A DNA stretch of 64,000 nucleotides from Paenibacillus gyeongsangnamensis (GTDB taxonomy: Bacteria; Bacillota; Bacilli; Paenibacillales; NBRC-103111): NCBI RefSeq assembly GCF_027533625.1, contig NZ_JAQAGZ010000015.1:1-64000 (forward strand), written 5' to 3'. Below are positions 46,298 to 54,847 of the stretch, piece after piece; the stretch's first letter is position 1; each line of letters opens with the position of its first letter. Under the pieces are notes generated by a model. It saw only the letters and a list, made by a program, of their open reading frames with translations, was not told the DNA's origin and made no database searches. The position numbers and the translations under genes were made by a program.

Positions 46298-47025
46298 TGG
46301 GGCTGCATGAGAACGGGCCAGGGAGCGGATTAAGCAAAATAAGGACGCTCGAAGAGGCTCTTCAAGCGATTACCGACGGCTGCACCCTGATGTACGGCGG
46401 GTTCGGCGGCATCGGAACGCCTCCGACGATCATTGAGGGCATCCTTCAGAAGGGGACGAAGGATTTAACGATCATCGGGAACGATACCGGATTCCCGCAG
46501 ATCGGCATCGGGCGGCTGGTCACCGCAGGGCGGGTGAAGAAGGTCATCGCCTCCCATATCGGCTCCAATCCGTTCGCCGGCCAAAGGATGGAGGAAGGCT
46601 CCATGGAGGTGGTCTTCTACCCGCAAGGAACGCTGGCGGAAAAAATCCGGGCCGGCGGCGTCGGGCTCGGCGGGATTCTGGTCGATGTCGGCGTCGGAAC
46701 GATCATGGAGCAGGGGAAGGACACCGTGTCCATCGGGGAGAAAACGTATTTGGTGGAGCCGGCCCTGACGGCCGACGTGGCCATCGTCCATGCGAAGCAA
46801 GCGGATCCGTTCGGGAATCTGGTATTCGATAAAAGCGGCCGAAACTTGAATCCGCTCGTAGCCATGGCCGGGCAAATGACGATTGCGGAAGCCGACGAGA
46901 TTGTTCCGGTCGGCGGGCTCGATCCCGAAAGCATTGTAACGCCGGGCATTTTCGTCGATATGGTGATTCAGGGCAAAGGGGTGAATTGGCGATGGGCATG
47001 GGAGAAGACAACCGCGACCGAATAG
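46297..47025 (+). CDS. yodS: CoA-transferase family I, alpha subunit (YodS)
   Basis: A 242-residue subunit A of an acetate/acetoacetate- or 3-oxoacid-type CoA-transferase. The glycine-rich CoA loop LMYGGFGGIGTPPTI is near residue 31, and GVGTIMEQGKDTV, DVAIVHAKQADPFGN and FVDMVIQG follow the family. It acts as a heterodimer with the next gene product. In the proposed yod pathway the complex activates or cleaves the 3-oxo-6-acetamidohexanoate intermediate with CoA. It starts on the last base of the yodT stop. Confidence 0.88.
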   Translation: MGLHENGPGSGLSKIRTLEEALQAITDGCTLMYGGFGGIGTPPTIIEGILQKGTKDLTIIGNDTGFPQIGIGRLVTAGRVKKVIASHIGSNPFAGQRMEEGSMEVVFYPQGTLAEKIRAGGVGLGGILVDVGVGTIMEQGKDTVSIGEKTYLVEPALTADVAIVHAKQADPFGNLVFDKSGRNLNPLVAMAGQMTIAEADEIVPVGGLDPESIVTPGIFVDMVIQGKGVNWRWAWEKTTATE

Positions 47026-47654
47026 CGAAAAGGGCCGCCCAGGAGCTGCGAAGCGGCATGGTCGTCAATCTCGGGATCGGCATCCCGACCAAGGTTGCGG
47101 ATTACGTCCCCGAAGGCATCCACGTTGTTTTTCATGCGGAAAACGGGATATTAGGCGCCGGCCCGAGCCCGGCTGCGGGCGAAGAGGACGCTTTTCTCTG
47201 CAACGCGGGCGGATTCCCCATTACGATTGTCGACGGGGCCTCCTACTGCGACAGCTCCGTTGCCTTTGCCATGATTCGCCGGGGGCGCATCGACGTTACG
47301 ATCCTCGGGGCGCTGGAGGTCGGCGAACGCGGAGATTTGGCCAATTGGATCGTGCCCGGCAAGCGGGTGGCGGGCATCGGAGGGGCAATGGAGCTGGCGC
47401 AAAAGGCGAAAAAAGTGATCGTTCTGATGAATCATGTCAATCGTCAAGGGGAATCGAAGATCAAGAAGCAGTGCGATTTGCCGCTGACGGCTCGGGAATG
47501 CGTCGACCTGATTATTACGGAAATGGCGGTACTGGAGGTAACGGAGCAGGGCTTGCTTTTGAAAGAAATCATGTCTCCTTATACCGTCGAGGAGGTTGTC
47601 CGTCATACGGAAGCTTCCCTAATCGTTCCGGAGCATATCACGTATATCCCATAG
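46992..47654 (+). CDS. yodR: CoA-transferase family I, beta subunit (YodR)
   Basis: A 220-residue subunit B. The oxyanion/catalytic segment HAENGILGAGPSP contains the active-site Glu (ENG), and GAYCDSSVAFAMIRRGRIDV-like sequence (ASYCDSSVAFAMIRRGRIDV) is typical. ATG 46992 is chosen because AAAGGGG lies about 10 bp upstream; the gene starts 34 bp inside yodS. It forms the functional CoA-transferase with YodS. Confidence 0.88.
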   Translation: MGMGEDNRDRIAKRAAQELRSGMVVNLGIGIPTKVADYVPEGIHVVFHAENGILGAGPSPAAGEEDAFLCNAGGFPITIVDGASYCDSSVAFAMIRRGRIDVTILGALEVGERGDLANWIVPGKRVAGIGGAMELAQKAKKVIVLMNHVNRQGESKIKKQCDLPLTARECVDLIITEMAVLEVTEQGLLLKEIMSPYTVEEVVRHTEASLIVPEHITYIP

Positions 47655-47711
47655 CTTAAGCGATGAAGCGGTTAGGCTTAGGCAAACCCAAACTTGAAGG
47701 GGGGAAATCCC

Positions 47712-49004
47712 TTGGCAGCCCATTCGAACGCCGAATTACGGCAGCTCGTACATCAGTGGATGGAGCTTCATCGCGAGGAAGGAACCCGTTTCCTGCAGAG
47801 CCTGGTCCGCATTCCAAGCACGCAAGGCAACGAGCGGGAGGCGCAGGTCTTGATTGCGGATCAATTGCGGGAGCTGGAGCTGGATGTGGATTGGTGGGAA
47901 CCGGACGGAGAGACTCTCGAAGCGCATCCTTTTTTTTATTCCCCGCGAAGCCGGTTTGCGGGCAGTCCCAATGTGGTCGGAGTGCTCAAGGGAACCGGAG
48001 GCGGACGCTCGATTATTCTTAACGGACATGTTGATGTCGTTCCGGAAGGAAACCGCGATCAATGGCGCGATGATCCTTACAGCGGCAAAGTGGAGGGCGG
48101 GAAGCTGTTCGGCCGAGGGGCTACGGATATGAAAGGCGGAAACGTCTCGCTGCTTCTGGCTGTCGGGGCGCTCCGGGGGCTTGGTCTTAAGCTGAAGGGC
48201 GACGTCATTGTTCAAAGCGTCGTGGAAGAGGAGAGCGGAGGAGCGGGAACGCTGGCTGCGATCGTGAAGGGATATCAAGCCGACGCGGCACTGATTCCGG
48301 AGCCTACCAATCTGCGCATCTTTCCGAAGCAGCAGGGCTCCATGTGGTTCCGCATCGAGGTCAAAGGACGCTCGGCCCATGGCGGAACCCGGTATGAGGG
48401 GGTTAGCGCGATCGAGAAAAGCATAGCGGTGGTGCAGCATATCCGGGAGCTGGAAGAGCGGCGGAATGCCGGAATCTCCGATCCGTTATACGCCCATAAT
48501 CCGATTCCGATCCCTATTAATATCGGAGTGATCCAGGGAGGCAATTGGCCTTCTTCCGTACCGGACACGGTGAAGCTGGAGGGAAGAATGGGCGTTGCAC
48601 CCGAGGAACGACTGGAGGAGGCCAAGGAGGAAATGCTCCGGTGGATGGAGAGGCTGAGGGAAAAAGACTCTTGGTTCGAAGCGCATCCGCCTGCGGTGGA
48701 GTGGTTTGGAGCAAGATGGGTTCCGGGCAGCGTCGATCCGGAGCACGAATTGATGCAGGTTCTGGCGCGGCAGTATCGGGAGATCAGGCAGGAGGAGCCC
48801 GTCATCGAAGCGTCGCCGTGGGGGACGGACGGGGGCCTGCTCACGCAGCTGGGCGGGACGCCGTGCATCGTGTTCGGACCGGGCATCACGCAGGTCGCCC
48901 ATTATCCTAACGAGCACATTGTGCTGGATCATGTGTTTGAGGCTGCCGAGATGATCGCATTGACCTTAATTCATTGGTGCGGGTTAAATGGAATGGAGGG
49001 TTAG
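47712..49004 (+). CDS. yodQ: M20-family deacetylase (YodQ; ArgE/DapE-like)
   Basis: A 430-residue zinc amidohydrolase. Metal ligands: NGHVDVVPEG (His-Asp, catalytic Asp), GRGATDMKGGN (bridging Asp), VVEEESGGAGT (catalytic Glu and ligand Glu), LIPEPTN and the C-terminal VAHYPNEHI (His). In the yod pathway it is expected to deacetylate 4-acetamidobutyrate to 4-aminobutyrate (GABA). TTG 47712 follows AAGGGGGGA by 7 bp; an in-frame TTG at 47694 has no site. Confidence 0.85.
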   Translation: MAAHSNAELRQLVHQWMELHREEGTRFLQSLVRIPSTQGNEREAQVLIADQLRELELDVDWWEPDGETLEAHPFFYSPRSRFAGSPNVVGVLKGTGGGRSIILNGHVDVVPEGNRDQWRDDPYSGKVEGGKLFGRGATDMKGGNVSLLLAVGALRGLGLKLKGDVIVQSVVEEESGGAGTLAAIVKGYQADAALIPEPTNLRIFPKQQGSMWFRIEVKGRSAHGGTRYEGVSAIEKSIAVVQHIRELEERRNAGISDPLYAHNPIPIPINIGVIQGGNWPSSVPDTVKLEGRMGVAPEERLEEAKEEMLRWMERLREKDSWFEAHPPAVEWFGARWVPGSVDPEHELMQVLARQYREIRQEEPVIEASPWGTDGGLLTQLGGTPCIVFGPGITQVAHYPNEHIVLDHVFEAAEMIALTLIHWCGLNGMEG

Positions 49005-49007
49005 GGG

Positions 49008-50369
49008 ATGGAGACGAATCAGAAACCGTCGAAATACATTGAGATGAAGACCCCGTTGCCGGGGCCTAAAGCGCAGCAGCTGCTGGAGCGGCGTATGGCG
49101 CATGTGCCGAGAGGCCCTTTCAATACGGTTCCCACCTTTGCGGCCAAAGGGGAGGGGGCGCTGCTTTCGGATGTCGACGGGAATACGTTTATCGATTTTG
49201 CCGGAGCGATTGGGTCGCTGAATGTCGGCCATTGTCCTCCTAAAGTGGTGGAAGCGCTGAAGGCCCAGCTGGACCGGTACCTACACCCCAGCTTTCACGT
49301 GGTGATGTATGAGCCTTACGTGGCCCTGGCCGAGAAGCTCAATGAGTGGACCCCGGGAGACCATAAGAAGAAAACGTTCTTCTTGAACAGCGGCGCGGAG
49401 GCTGTAGAGAATGCGGTCAAAATCGCGCGCAAATATACCGGGCGAAGAGCGGTGATTTCCTTCGAGCGCGGCTTTCACGGCAGAACCTATATGGCGATGT
49501 CTTTGACCAGCAAGGTAAAGCCGTATAAACACGGCTTCGGCCCTTTTGCCCCGGACACGTACAAAATGCCCTATCCTTACTACTACCGGGCTCCCTCCGG
49601 CATGTCGCCGGATGAGGTGGACGATCAGCTGCTGCAGAAATTCGGGGACTTCTTCCTGGCCGAGGTGCCGGGTGAAGAGGTCGCCGCCCTCATCCTGGAG
49701 CCGGTTCAGGGCGAAGGGGGCTTCGTGATTCCGTCCGTCCGCTTCGTTCAAGGCGTGAAGGCGTTGTGCGAGAAATACGGGATTTTGTTTATCGCCGATG
49801 AGGTGCAAACCGGGTTCGGGCGGACGGGGAAAAACTTTGCCATGGAGCACTACGGAGTTATACCGGATATCATGACGTTGTCCAAATCGATTGCCGCAGG
49901 GCTCCCGATCAGCGCCGTGACCGGCCGGGCGGACATTATGGATGCACCTGGCATCGGCGAAATCGGGGGAACGTATGGGGGAAGCCCGCTAGGTTGCATA
50001 GCCGCTTTACAGGTCATCGAGATGCTGGAAGAGGAGCGGCTGGCCGAACGGGCGGTATCGATCGGAGCGGCGGTCAGCGAACGTTTCTTCAAGCTGCAGC
50101 AGGAATTCGACCGCATCGGGGACGTCCGTACCCTGGGCGCGATGAGCGCGATCGAGCTTGTCAAAGATCCGGCCACGAAGGAACCGGATAAAGAGCTGAC
50201 TACCCGGGTATTGCAGGAGGCGCATCAGCATGGCGTGATCGTGATGAGTGCGGGAATCTACGGGAACGTGATTCGGATTCTAAGTCCGCTGGTGATCACG
50301 GATGAGCAGCTGGCCGAAGGCCTGGACGTGATGGAGCAGGCGCTAAGAACATGCTTAAGCCGTTCATAA
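49008..50369 (+). CDS. Class III aminotransferase, 4-aminobutyrate aminotransferase-like
   Basis: A 453-residue PLP enzyme of the GabT type. SGAEAVENAVKIARKYTGR is the phosphate site, IADEVQTGFGRTG has the PLP Asp, and Lys293 in MTLSKSIAAGLP is the catalytic Lys. It starts 3 bp after yodQ. Bacillus yod loci, as I know them, end at yodQ/yodP/kamA; here a GabT-like gene is added. The obvious substrate is GABA released by YodQ, giving succinate semialdehyde. This assignment rests on family and context. Confidence 0.88.
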   Translation: METNQKPSKYIEMKTPLPGPKAQQLLERRMAHVPRGPFNTVPTFAAKGEGALLSDVDGNTFIDFAGAIGSLNVGHCPPKVVEALKAQLDRYLHPSFHVVMYEPYVALAEKLNEWTPGDHKKKTFFLNSGAEAVENAVKIARKYTGRRAVISFERGFHGRTYMAMSLTSKVKPYKHGFGPFAPDTYKMPYPYYYRAPSGMSPDEVDDQLLQKFGDFFLAEVPGEEVAALILEPVQGEGGFVIPSVRFVQGVKALCEKYGILFIADEVQTGFGRTGKNFAMEHYGVIPDIMTLSKSIAAGLPISAVTGRADIMDAPGIGEIGGTYGGSPLGCIAALQVIEMLEEERLAERAVSIGAAVSERFFKLQQEFDRIGDVRTLGAMSAIELVKDPATKEPDKELTTRVLQEAHQHGVIVMSAGIYGNVIRILSPLVITDEQLAEGLDVMEQALRTCLSRS

Positions 50370-50391
50370 CAAGGAAAGGGGCGGATGCGGC

Positions 50392-51810
50392 ATGAAGAAG
50401 CATCTGTTTATCGGCGGAGATTGGGTGGAAGCGGGCGCTTACCGTCCCTTATTCTCCCCGTACAGCGGCGAGCCCATTGCCGAGATCGCGTTTGCGGATG
50501 CGGCAGAGGTGGACCGCGCGATCGAGGCCGCGATAAGAGCAAGGCCCCGGATGGCCCGCATGCCGGCGCATGAACGGGCCGCGATATTGGAAAGGCTGGC
50601 GTCCCTCATCCGGGACAAGGCGGAGGAATGCGCCCGCTTGATCGCGTTCGAAGCCGCCAAGCCGTTAAAGACGGCGAGGCTGGAGGTGGAGAGAACGATC
50701 ACGACATACAAGTTCGCCGCGGAAGAGGCGAAGCGGATCCATGGCGAAACGATCCCGATGGATGCCGCTCCGGGTGGAGAGGGCCGCGTCGCGTATACGA
50801 TTCATCAGCCCTTGGGGGTCGTTGCGGCCATCACCCCGTTTAACTTTCCAATGAACCTGGTGGCACACAAGGTAGGTCCCGCCCTCGCTGCGGGCAACAC
50901 CATCGTACTGAAGCCGGCCGGCCAGACGCCGCTGACCTCTTTGTTTCTGGCGGAGCTTCTGCAGCAGGCCGGCCTTCCGGCGGGAGCGCTGAATGTGGTT
51001 ACCGGCAGCGGAAGCGTGATCGGGGACTGCTTGGTAACGGACGAACGGATCAAGGCCGTGACCTTCACGGGAAGCCCGGAGGTAGGCATGGCGATTCGCC
51101 GCAAGGCCGGCTTGAAGAAGGTGACTTTGGAATTAGGGTCCAATTCCGCTTTGATCGTGGATCAAGGGGTCGATTTGGATGCGATGATCCCGAGGGCGGT
51201 GACAGGGGCTTTTACCTTTGCTGGGCAGGTTTGCATCTCGGTGCAGCGGATTTACGTTCATGAGCGGATCTTCGATGAATTTGTCCGCAAATTCACGGAG
51301 CAGACAGCGAAGCTGGAAATAGGCGATCCTTTGGATCCTCGGACCGATGTGTCCGCTTTAATCAGTCCCCGCGACGCCGAACGCGCTTTGCAATGGATCG
51401 CCGAAGCCGAGAAGCTTGGCGCCATTGTCGCAGCCGGCAACAAAAGGGACGGCAATATCGTTCACCCCACCGTATTGCTTCATGTCGATCCCAAAGCCAA
51501 TCTGTCGTGCAAAGAAGCCTTTGCCCCGGTGGTCATGATCAATCGGGTTTCGACGATGGAAGAAGCGGTTGCGATGGTCAATGACTCCAGCTACGGACTT
51601 CAAGCCGGCATTTACACGCCGGAGCTTCGAACGGCGTTAGCCGCCGCAGAGGCGCTCGAGGTAGGGGGAGTCATGATTAACGACATTCCTACCTTCCGCG
51701 TGGACCATATGCCGTATGGAGGCGTTAAGGAAAGCGGGACCGGGCGCGAAGGGGTGAAGTATGCCATCCGGGAATTGACGGAGATGAAGCTGGTTTGTTT
51801 CCATAAGTAA
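50392..51810 (+). CDS. NAD(P)-dependent aldehyde dehydrogenase (succinate-semialdehyde type suspected)
   Basis: A 472-residue ALDH. Catalytic Cys281 is in AFTFAGQVCISVQRI, general base Glu247 in VTLELGSN, Asn151 in TPFNFPMN; the coenzyme loop TFTGSPEVG is also present. It is closest in appearance to the broad lactaldehyde/succinate-semialdehyde group rather than a strict GabD. As last gene of the operon, 22 bp after the GabT-like gene, it would oxidise succinate semialdehyde to succinate. ATG after AAAGGGGCGG. Confidence 0.88.
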   Translation: MKKHLFIGGDWVEAGAYRPLFSPYSGEPIAEIAFADAAEVDRAIEAAIRARPRMARMPAHERAAILERLASLIRDKAEECARLIAFEAAKPLKTARLEVERTITTYKFAAEEAKRIHGETIPMDAAPGGEGRVAYTIHQPLGVVAAITPFNFPMNLVAHKVGPALAAGNTIVLKPAGQTPLTSLFLAELLQQAGLPAGALNVVTGSGSVIGDCLVTDERIKAVTFTGSPEVGMAIRRKAGLKKVTLELGSNSALIVDQGVDLDAMIPRAVTGAFTFAGQVCISVQRIYVHERIFDEFVRKFTEQTAKLEIGDPLDPRTDVSALISPRDAERALQWIAEAEKLGAIVAAGNKRDGNIVHPTVLLHVDPKANLSCKEAFAPVVMINRVSTMEEAVAMVNDSSYGLQAGIYTPELRTALAAAEALEVGGVMINDIPTFRVDHMPYGGVKESGTGREGVKYAIRELTEMKLVCFHK

Positions 51811-51818
51811 GCCGCGGC

Positions 51819-51881
51819 GCAGGAGAAGAAGACCTTAACCACGCGATGGATGGCGGCAGGTGAGGTCTTTTTCTCCTGTGC
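51819..51881 (+). terminator. Terminator of the lysine operon
   Basis: GCAGGAGAAGAAGACCT pairs with AGGTCTTTTTCTCCTGTGC (minor mismatches) across about 26 nt. The 3' arm is shared with the duplicated csoR upstream sequence (also found near 63250), where the 5' arm is missing. Confidence 0.6.
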
Positions 51882-52299
51882 CCAAACTATTGAAAAAGAC
51901 TTGATATACCATACAGGGGTATATTATATTGTAACCAGAGGAGGTTAATTACATGGATCATTTGGAAAATGAATTAAATGAATGCTATCACACCGATTCC
52001 AGTGAACGAAAGAGCCATCACTCGGAGAAGACAAAAAACAATTTGATTTCCCGCTTGAATCGCATCGAAGGTCAAATTCGCGGAATAAAAGGGCTTATTG
52101 AAAAAGATACGTATTGCGACGATGTATTAAACCAAATTGCGGCGGCACAATCCGCGCTGAATAGCGTAGGGAAGCTTTTGCTGGAAAACCATATGAACAG
52201 CTGCGTCATTGAAAGAATTCAAGAAGGCGATCATGAAGTGATTAAAGAGCTCATGATTACTATGAATAAATTAATCGCTCTTCTAAAACCATATTTTTT
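51847..52299 (+). repeat. Segmental duplication, copy 1 (csoR locus)
   Basis: About 440 bp strongly similar to 63234-63669, including the sequence upstream of the promoter, the operator and the csoR coding region (roughly one difference per 15-20 bp, mostly silent). In copy 1 the copZ gene is missing: sequence jumps from the end of csoR to the region after copZ (CGCTCTTC...TATTTTTTTT here, CGGCTCTTCC...TATTTTTTTT at 63902). Confidence 0.85.
51901..51930 (+). promoter_or_regulatory. csoR promoter with CsoR-type operator (copy 1)
   Basis: -35 TTGATA (51901-51906) and -10 TATATT (51925-51930), spacer 18. The operator TATACCATACAGGGGTATA (51905-51923), TATACC/GGTATA dyad with a G run, fills the spacer, so CsoR bound without Cu(I) would block polymerase. 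Confidence 0.8.
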
Positions 52300-52303
52300 T
52301 TGA
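51953..52303 (+). CDS. csoR: Copper-sensing repressor CsoR (copy 1)
   Basis: A 116-residue all-helical repressor. Cu(I) ligands Cys55, His80 and Cys84 have the CsoR spacing (TYCDD; ENHMNSC). The core SRLNRIEGQIRGIKGLIEKD is family-typical; the N-terminal extension is Cys/His-bearing (NECYHTDSSERKSHH). The normal end MNKLIK is replaced by MNKLIALLKPYFF, because the copZ deletion fuses the last codons to non-coding sequence. DNA-binding and copper sites are intact. ATG after AGAGGAGG. It probably still represses both copper operators in the window. Confidence 0.92.
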   Translation: MDHLENELNECYHTDSSERKSHHSEKTKNNLISRLNRIEGQIRGIKGLIEKDTYCDDVLNQIAAAQSALNSVGKLLLENHMNSCVIERIQEGDHEVIKELMITMNKLIALLKPYFF

Positions 52304-52307
52304 CCGC

Positions 52308-52330
52308 AATATACCCCTTGAGGGTATATT
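52308..52330. promoter_or_regulatory. CsoR-type operator before the copA stub
   Basis: AATATACCC-CTTGA-GGGTATATT, a perfect 9-bp dyad, similar to the copper operators at 51905, 63293 and 63939. It controls only a truncated gene here. Confidence 0.75.
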
Positions 52331-52349
52331 GATAAGGGGTGACGATGAA

Positions 52350-52727
52350 ATGGAAAAACCATTGGAAAATCAGCAAACAACGCGATATAACCCGAACCAA
52401 GCGAGCGTTACTGGTATGGAACAAACATTACAAGGACCTGGTAACCGTTCCGTTAAAGATGAAGCCGATTTTAATGTTATTGGAATGACATGTGCCGCGT
52501 GTGCCACAAGAATCGAAAAAGGCTTAAATAAACTGCCGGGTGTCAGCAAAGCTGTTGTTAACCTTGCTTTGGAGACGGCCCATGTCGAGTATAATTCCGC
52601 TGAGATCACCGCGGCGGATATGATCAACAAAGTGGAGCAGCTCGGATATCAGGCCATCCGTAAAGAACCATCCCGATTTGGGACAAGTCTTCCGAGAATT
52701 TATCCGGTGGAGCAAACATTTTTTTGA
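52350..52727 (+). pseudogene. copA: CopA copper ATPase, N-terminal stub
   Basis: 125 codons starting MEKPLENQQ, with one heavy-metal-associated domain (VIGMTCAACATRIEKGLNKL, Cu(I) ligands CAAC). Similarity ends near 52660 at GYQAIRK. The remaining codons are ycgQ sequence read on the wrong strand. No membrane or P-type ATPase core follows. The start is the same as in the copA that begins at 63979. Confidence 0.9.
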
Positions 52728-53370
52728 GTTCTTCTTCTTGAGGGGACCCGGATGTTTGAGCAGGATGCGTTCCATCAGCCGATTTTGAAGAGGCGGTTTC
52801 GGTGCCCGTTTTTTGTGGATCGGCAGCACTAGTAGTACCGTCCAAACTTCCCGAATCCGTTTTTATTGGATCATTTTTCGGTTCGGCAGCCGTAACAGCC
52901 GGGTTTGAAATGGTGCTAGCGGTTGCAGCGGACGCTTGCGCAGGTTTGACTCCACTTTTCTGCGTCGTACCGATACTGAGGTTCATGCCTTTTTTATCCG
53001 CCAAGGCGCTGCTCATAGCTGTATTAGGCATAAGAAATCCGAGCGCTAGCGGTATGATGAAAAAGCTATAGACAGCCGTATTTCTCAGAAATGAACGGGC
53101 AGGAGGGTGCTCGCAATCGCAGGAAGCGATATGTCCCTGAATCGCCCGAAGTCCCGCATATACTTGATATACAGCGATCATATATAGTGCCACTGCCGAA
53201 AATTTCACATAGTTTTCCATGCGAGGGGCAATATAATAAATCAGATTGCCCGTTTTGACAAATAGACTGAGCAGCTTCCCCATTTCGAAAAACTCATCCG
53301 CGGCATGAGACAAGAGAGAGCCGGCTTCCGTGCGAATGCTCATGCGAATGATGATGATGACCATGTCCAT
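52624..53370 (-). pseudogene. Fusion remnant of ycgR C-terminus and ycgQ (TIGR03943)
   Basis: The first part reads GSLLSHAADEFFEMGKLLSL, the cytoplasmic/TM region of YcgR-type permeases. It then passes directly into VKTGNLIYYIAPRMENYVKF, the N-terminal region of TIGR03943 (YcgQ) proteins, so the end of ycgR and the start of ycgQ are deleted. The TM helix VYSFFIIPLALGFLMP and a long Thr/Ser/Ala-rich linker follow. The ycgQ sequence PPDKFSEDLSQIGMVLY ends at about 52660, where it meets the copA stub tail to tail. Confidence 0.8.
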
Positions 53371-53389
53371 GCATAACCGCCAGATCCAT

Positions 53390-53932
53390 TTACAATGGAT
53401 TATTTGTCATAAACCGATACATAAACGCCCCGATCGTGCAGGCGGATAGCAGTGCTAGCCCCATTCGGGCATAGGCCATTTCAGGCAGCGTGCGGAAAGC
53501 CATGTATGTAGCTCCAAAAACGATAGGATTGACTACCGGACCCGTCAACAGGAAGACCATCCCGACATAAGCAGGCATTCCTTTTTGAATGAGACGGCGC
53601 ACAACGGGGATAAGCCCACATTCACATACCGGAAACATCAGTCCTAAAACGCAAGCGAATAAAATACCCGCCACCGGATGGCGGGGAACCCATTTTTGAA
53701 TCATTCGTTCTGAGACAAATACCTGCAGGATCGAGGATAGCAGAACTCCTAACAATACAAAAGGAATGGCTTCCAAAATGATACTAAGCAGCATCGTTTT
53801 AAAGGTTTGAAGAGCCGTCAAATCGGTTATTTGGGGAAATGGCATTCGCCCGTCGATAAAATAAAATAACACGTAAAAAAGACAGATCAGGGCTAAAAAA
53901 TTAAAGCCTGCTCGGACAACGGCGTTTTGCAT
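53390..53932 (-). pseudogene. YcgR-type permease (COG0701/DUF318), interrupted
   Basis: 180 codons with about five membrane helices and family motifs ILEAIPFVLLGVLLSSILQV, PVCECGLIPVVRRLIQKGMP and FLLTGPVVNPIVF. A TAA at 53390-53392 interrupts it. In the same frame a His-rich loop (MHGHGHHHHSHEHSHG) follows, then a one-base shift leads into SLLSHAADEFFEMGK. So the gene has a nonsense codon, a frameshift and a downstream deletion. The intact YcgR/YcgQ pair is linked to metal homeostasis in Bacilli; its place next to znu genes fits. Confidence 0.8.
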
Positions 53933-54000
53933 ACGTACCTCCTTTCAAAAGACACAGGCAAAGGCAGCGTTCATTATCGCATAAAAATATGTCATTTCTA

Positions 54001-54816
54001 TTAACTGCTCGCCAGCATTTGTTTTCTCTCCCTTAAATGATACAAACCGAGGGACAGAAAATAAAAAAGTCCTTCAATCGAAGTAATATAGAAGCTCACG
54101 GGTGCCTTGGTATAATATCCCAATATAAGTCCAAGCCAGACGCCTAATACTGCGAGAATCGCGGAGCAGAGGATCATTTTGAATACGGAATTCGTTAAAT
54201 AACGAGCAGCGGCGGCAGGCGTTGTCATCAAAGTGAAGACAAGCAAGGCTCCCACGATTTGAACCGCTTCGGCGACGGCGACGGATAGAAGCAGCAAGAA
54301 TCCTATGGAAATGAAGCCGATGGGAAGACCCGCCGCTTGGGCGCCGAGCGGATCGAAAGAATCGAATGTAAGCATCCGGTAGCCAATACCAAGAATAAGA
54401 AGGACGATAACCCCAAGGAGAGATAGTTCCCACACATCTTTGGCACTTATTCCTACGACACTTCCAAATAGCAAAGAAAACATAGTGCTTGCTTGCTTCG
54501 CCGATAAAGACAGGAACAAAATGCCTAATCCCAAGAAAATACTGAGAACTACACTGATCGATACGTCCCTGCGAAAAACTTTAACGCCCAAGCGGCCCAC
54601 GGCTAACGCGCTTGCCGTAGTAAAGAGCAAGAGACCGCTCAAGGGATGCCAGCCCACGCAAACCGCAAAGGACGCTCCTGAAAATCCGATATGGGAGAAC
54701 GTATGGGCTATAAAAGAGAGATTTCTTGCAATAACGAAAACACCGATGACCCCGCACATAACAGCAACAATGGTTCCTGCAATAAACGCGTGCTGCATAA
54801 AATCATATTGAAACAC
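54001..54816 (-). CDS. znuB: Zinc ABC transporter permease (ZnuB-type)
   Basis: A 271-residue ABC-3 family permease with eight or nine helices. Typical segments are ALIAGTIVAVMCGVIGVFVI-like (FIAGTIVAVMCGVIGVFVIA), LSFIAHTFSHIGFSGASFA and VQIVGALLVFTLMTTPAAAA. GTG 54816 is preferred because GGAGGGG lies 6 bp upstream; the frame remains open to 54897 inside znuC without a site. It is the third gene of the znuA-znuC-znuB unit, 31 bp after znuC. Confidence 0.9.
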   Translation of the reverse strand: MFQYDFMQHAFIAGTIVAVMCGVIGVFVIARNLSFIAHTFSHIGFSGASFAVCVGWHPLSGLLLFTTASALAVGRLGVKVFRRDVSISVVLSIFLGLGILFLSLSAKQASTMFSLLFGSVVGISAKDVWELSLLGVIVLLILGIGYRMLTFDSFDPLGAQAAGLPIGFISIGFLLLLSVAVAEAVQIVGALLVFTLMTTPAAAARYLTNSVFKMILCSAILAVLGVWLGLILGYYTKAPVSFYITSIEGLFYFLSLGLYHLRERKQMLASS

Positions 54817-54847
54817 AAGATCCCCTCCGAAACGATCTAAGGATATT

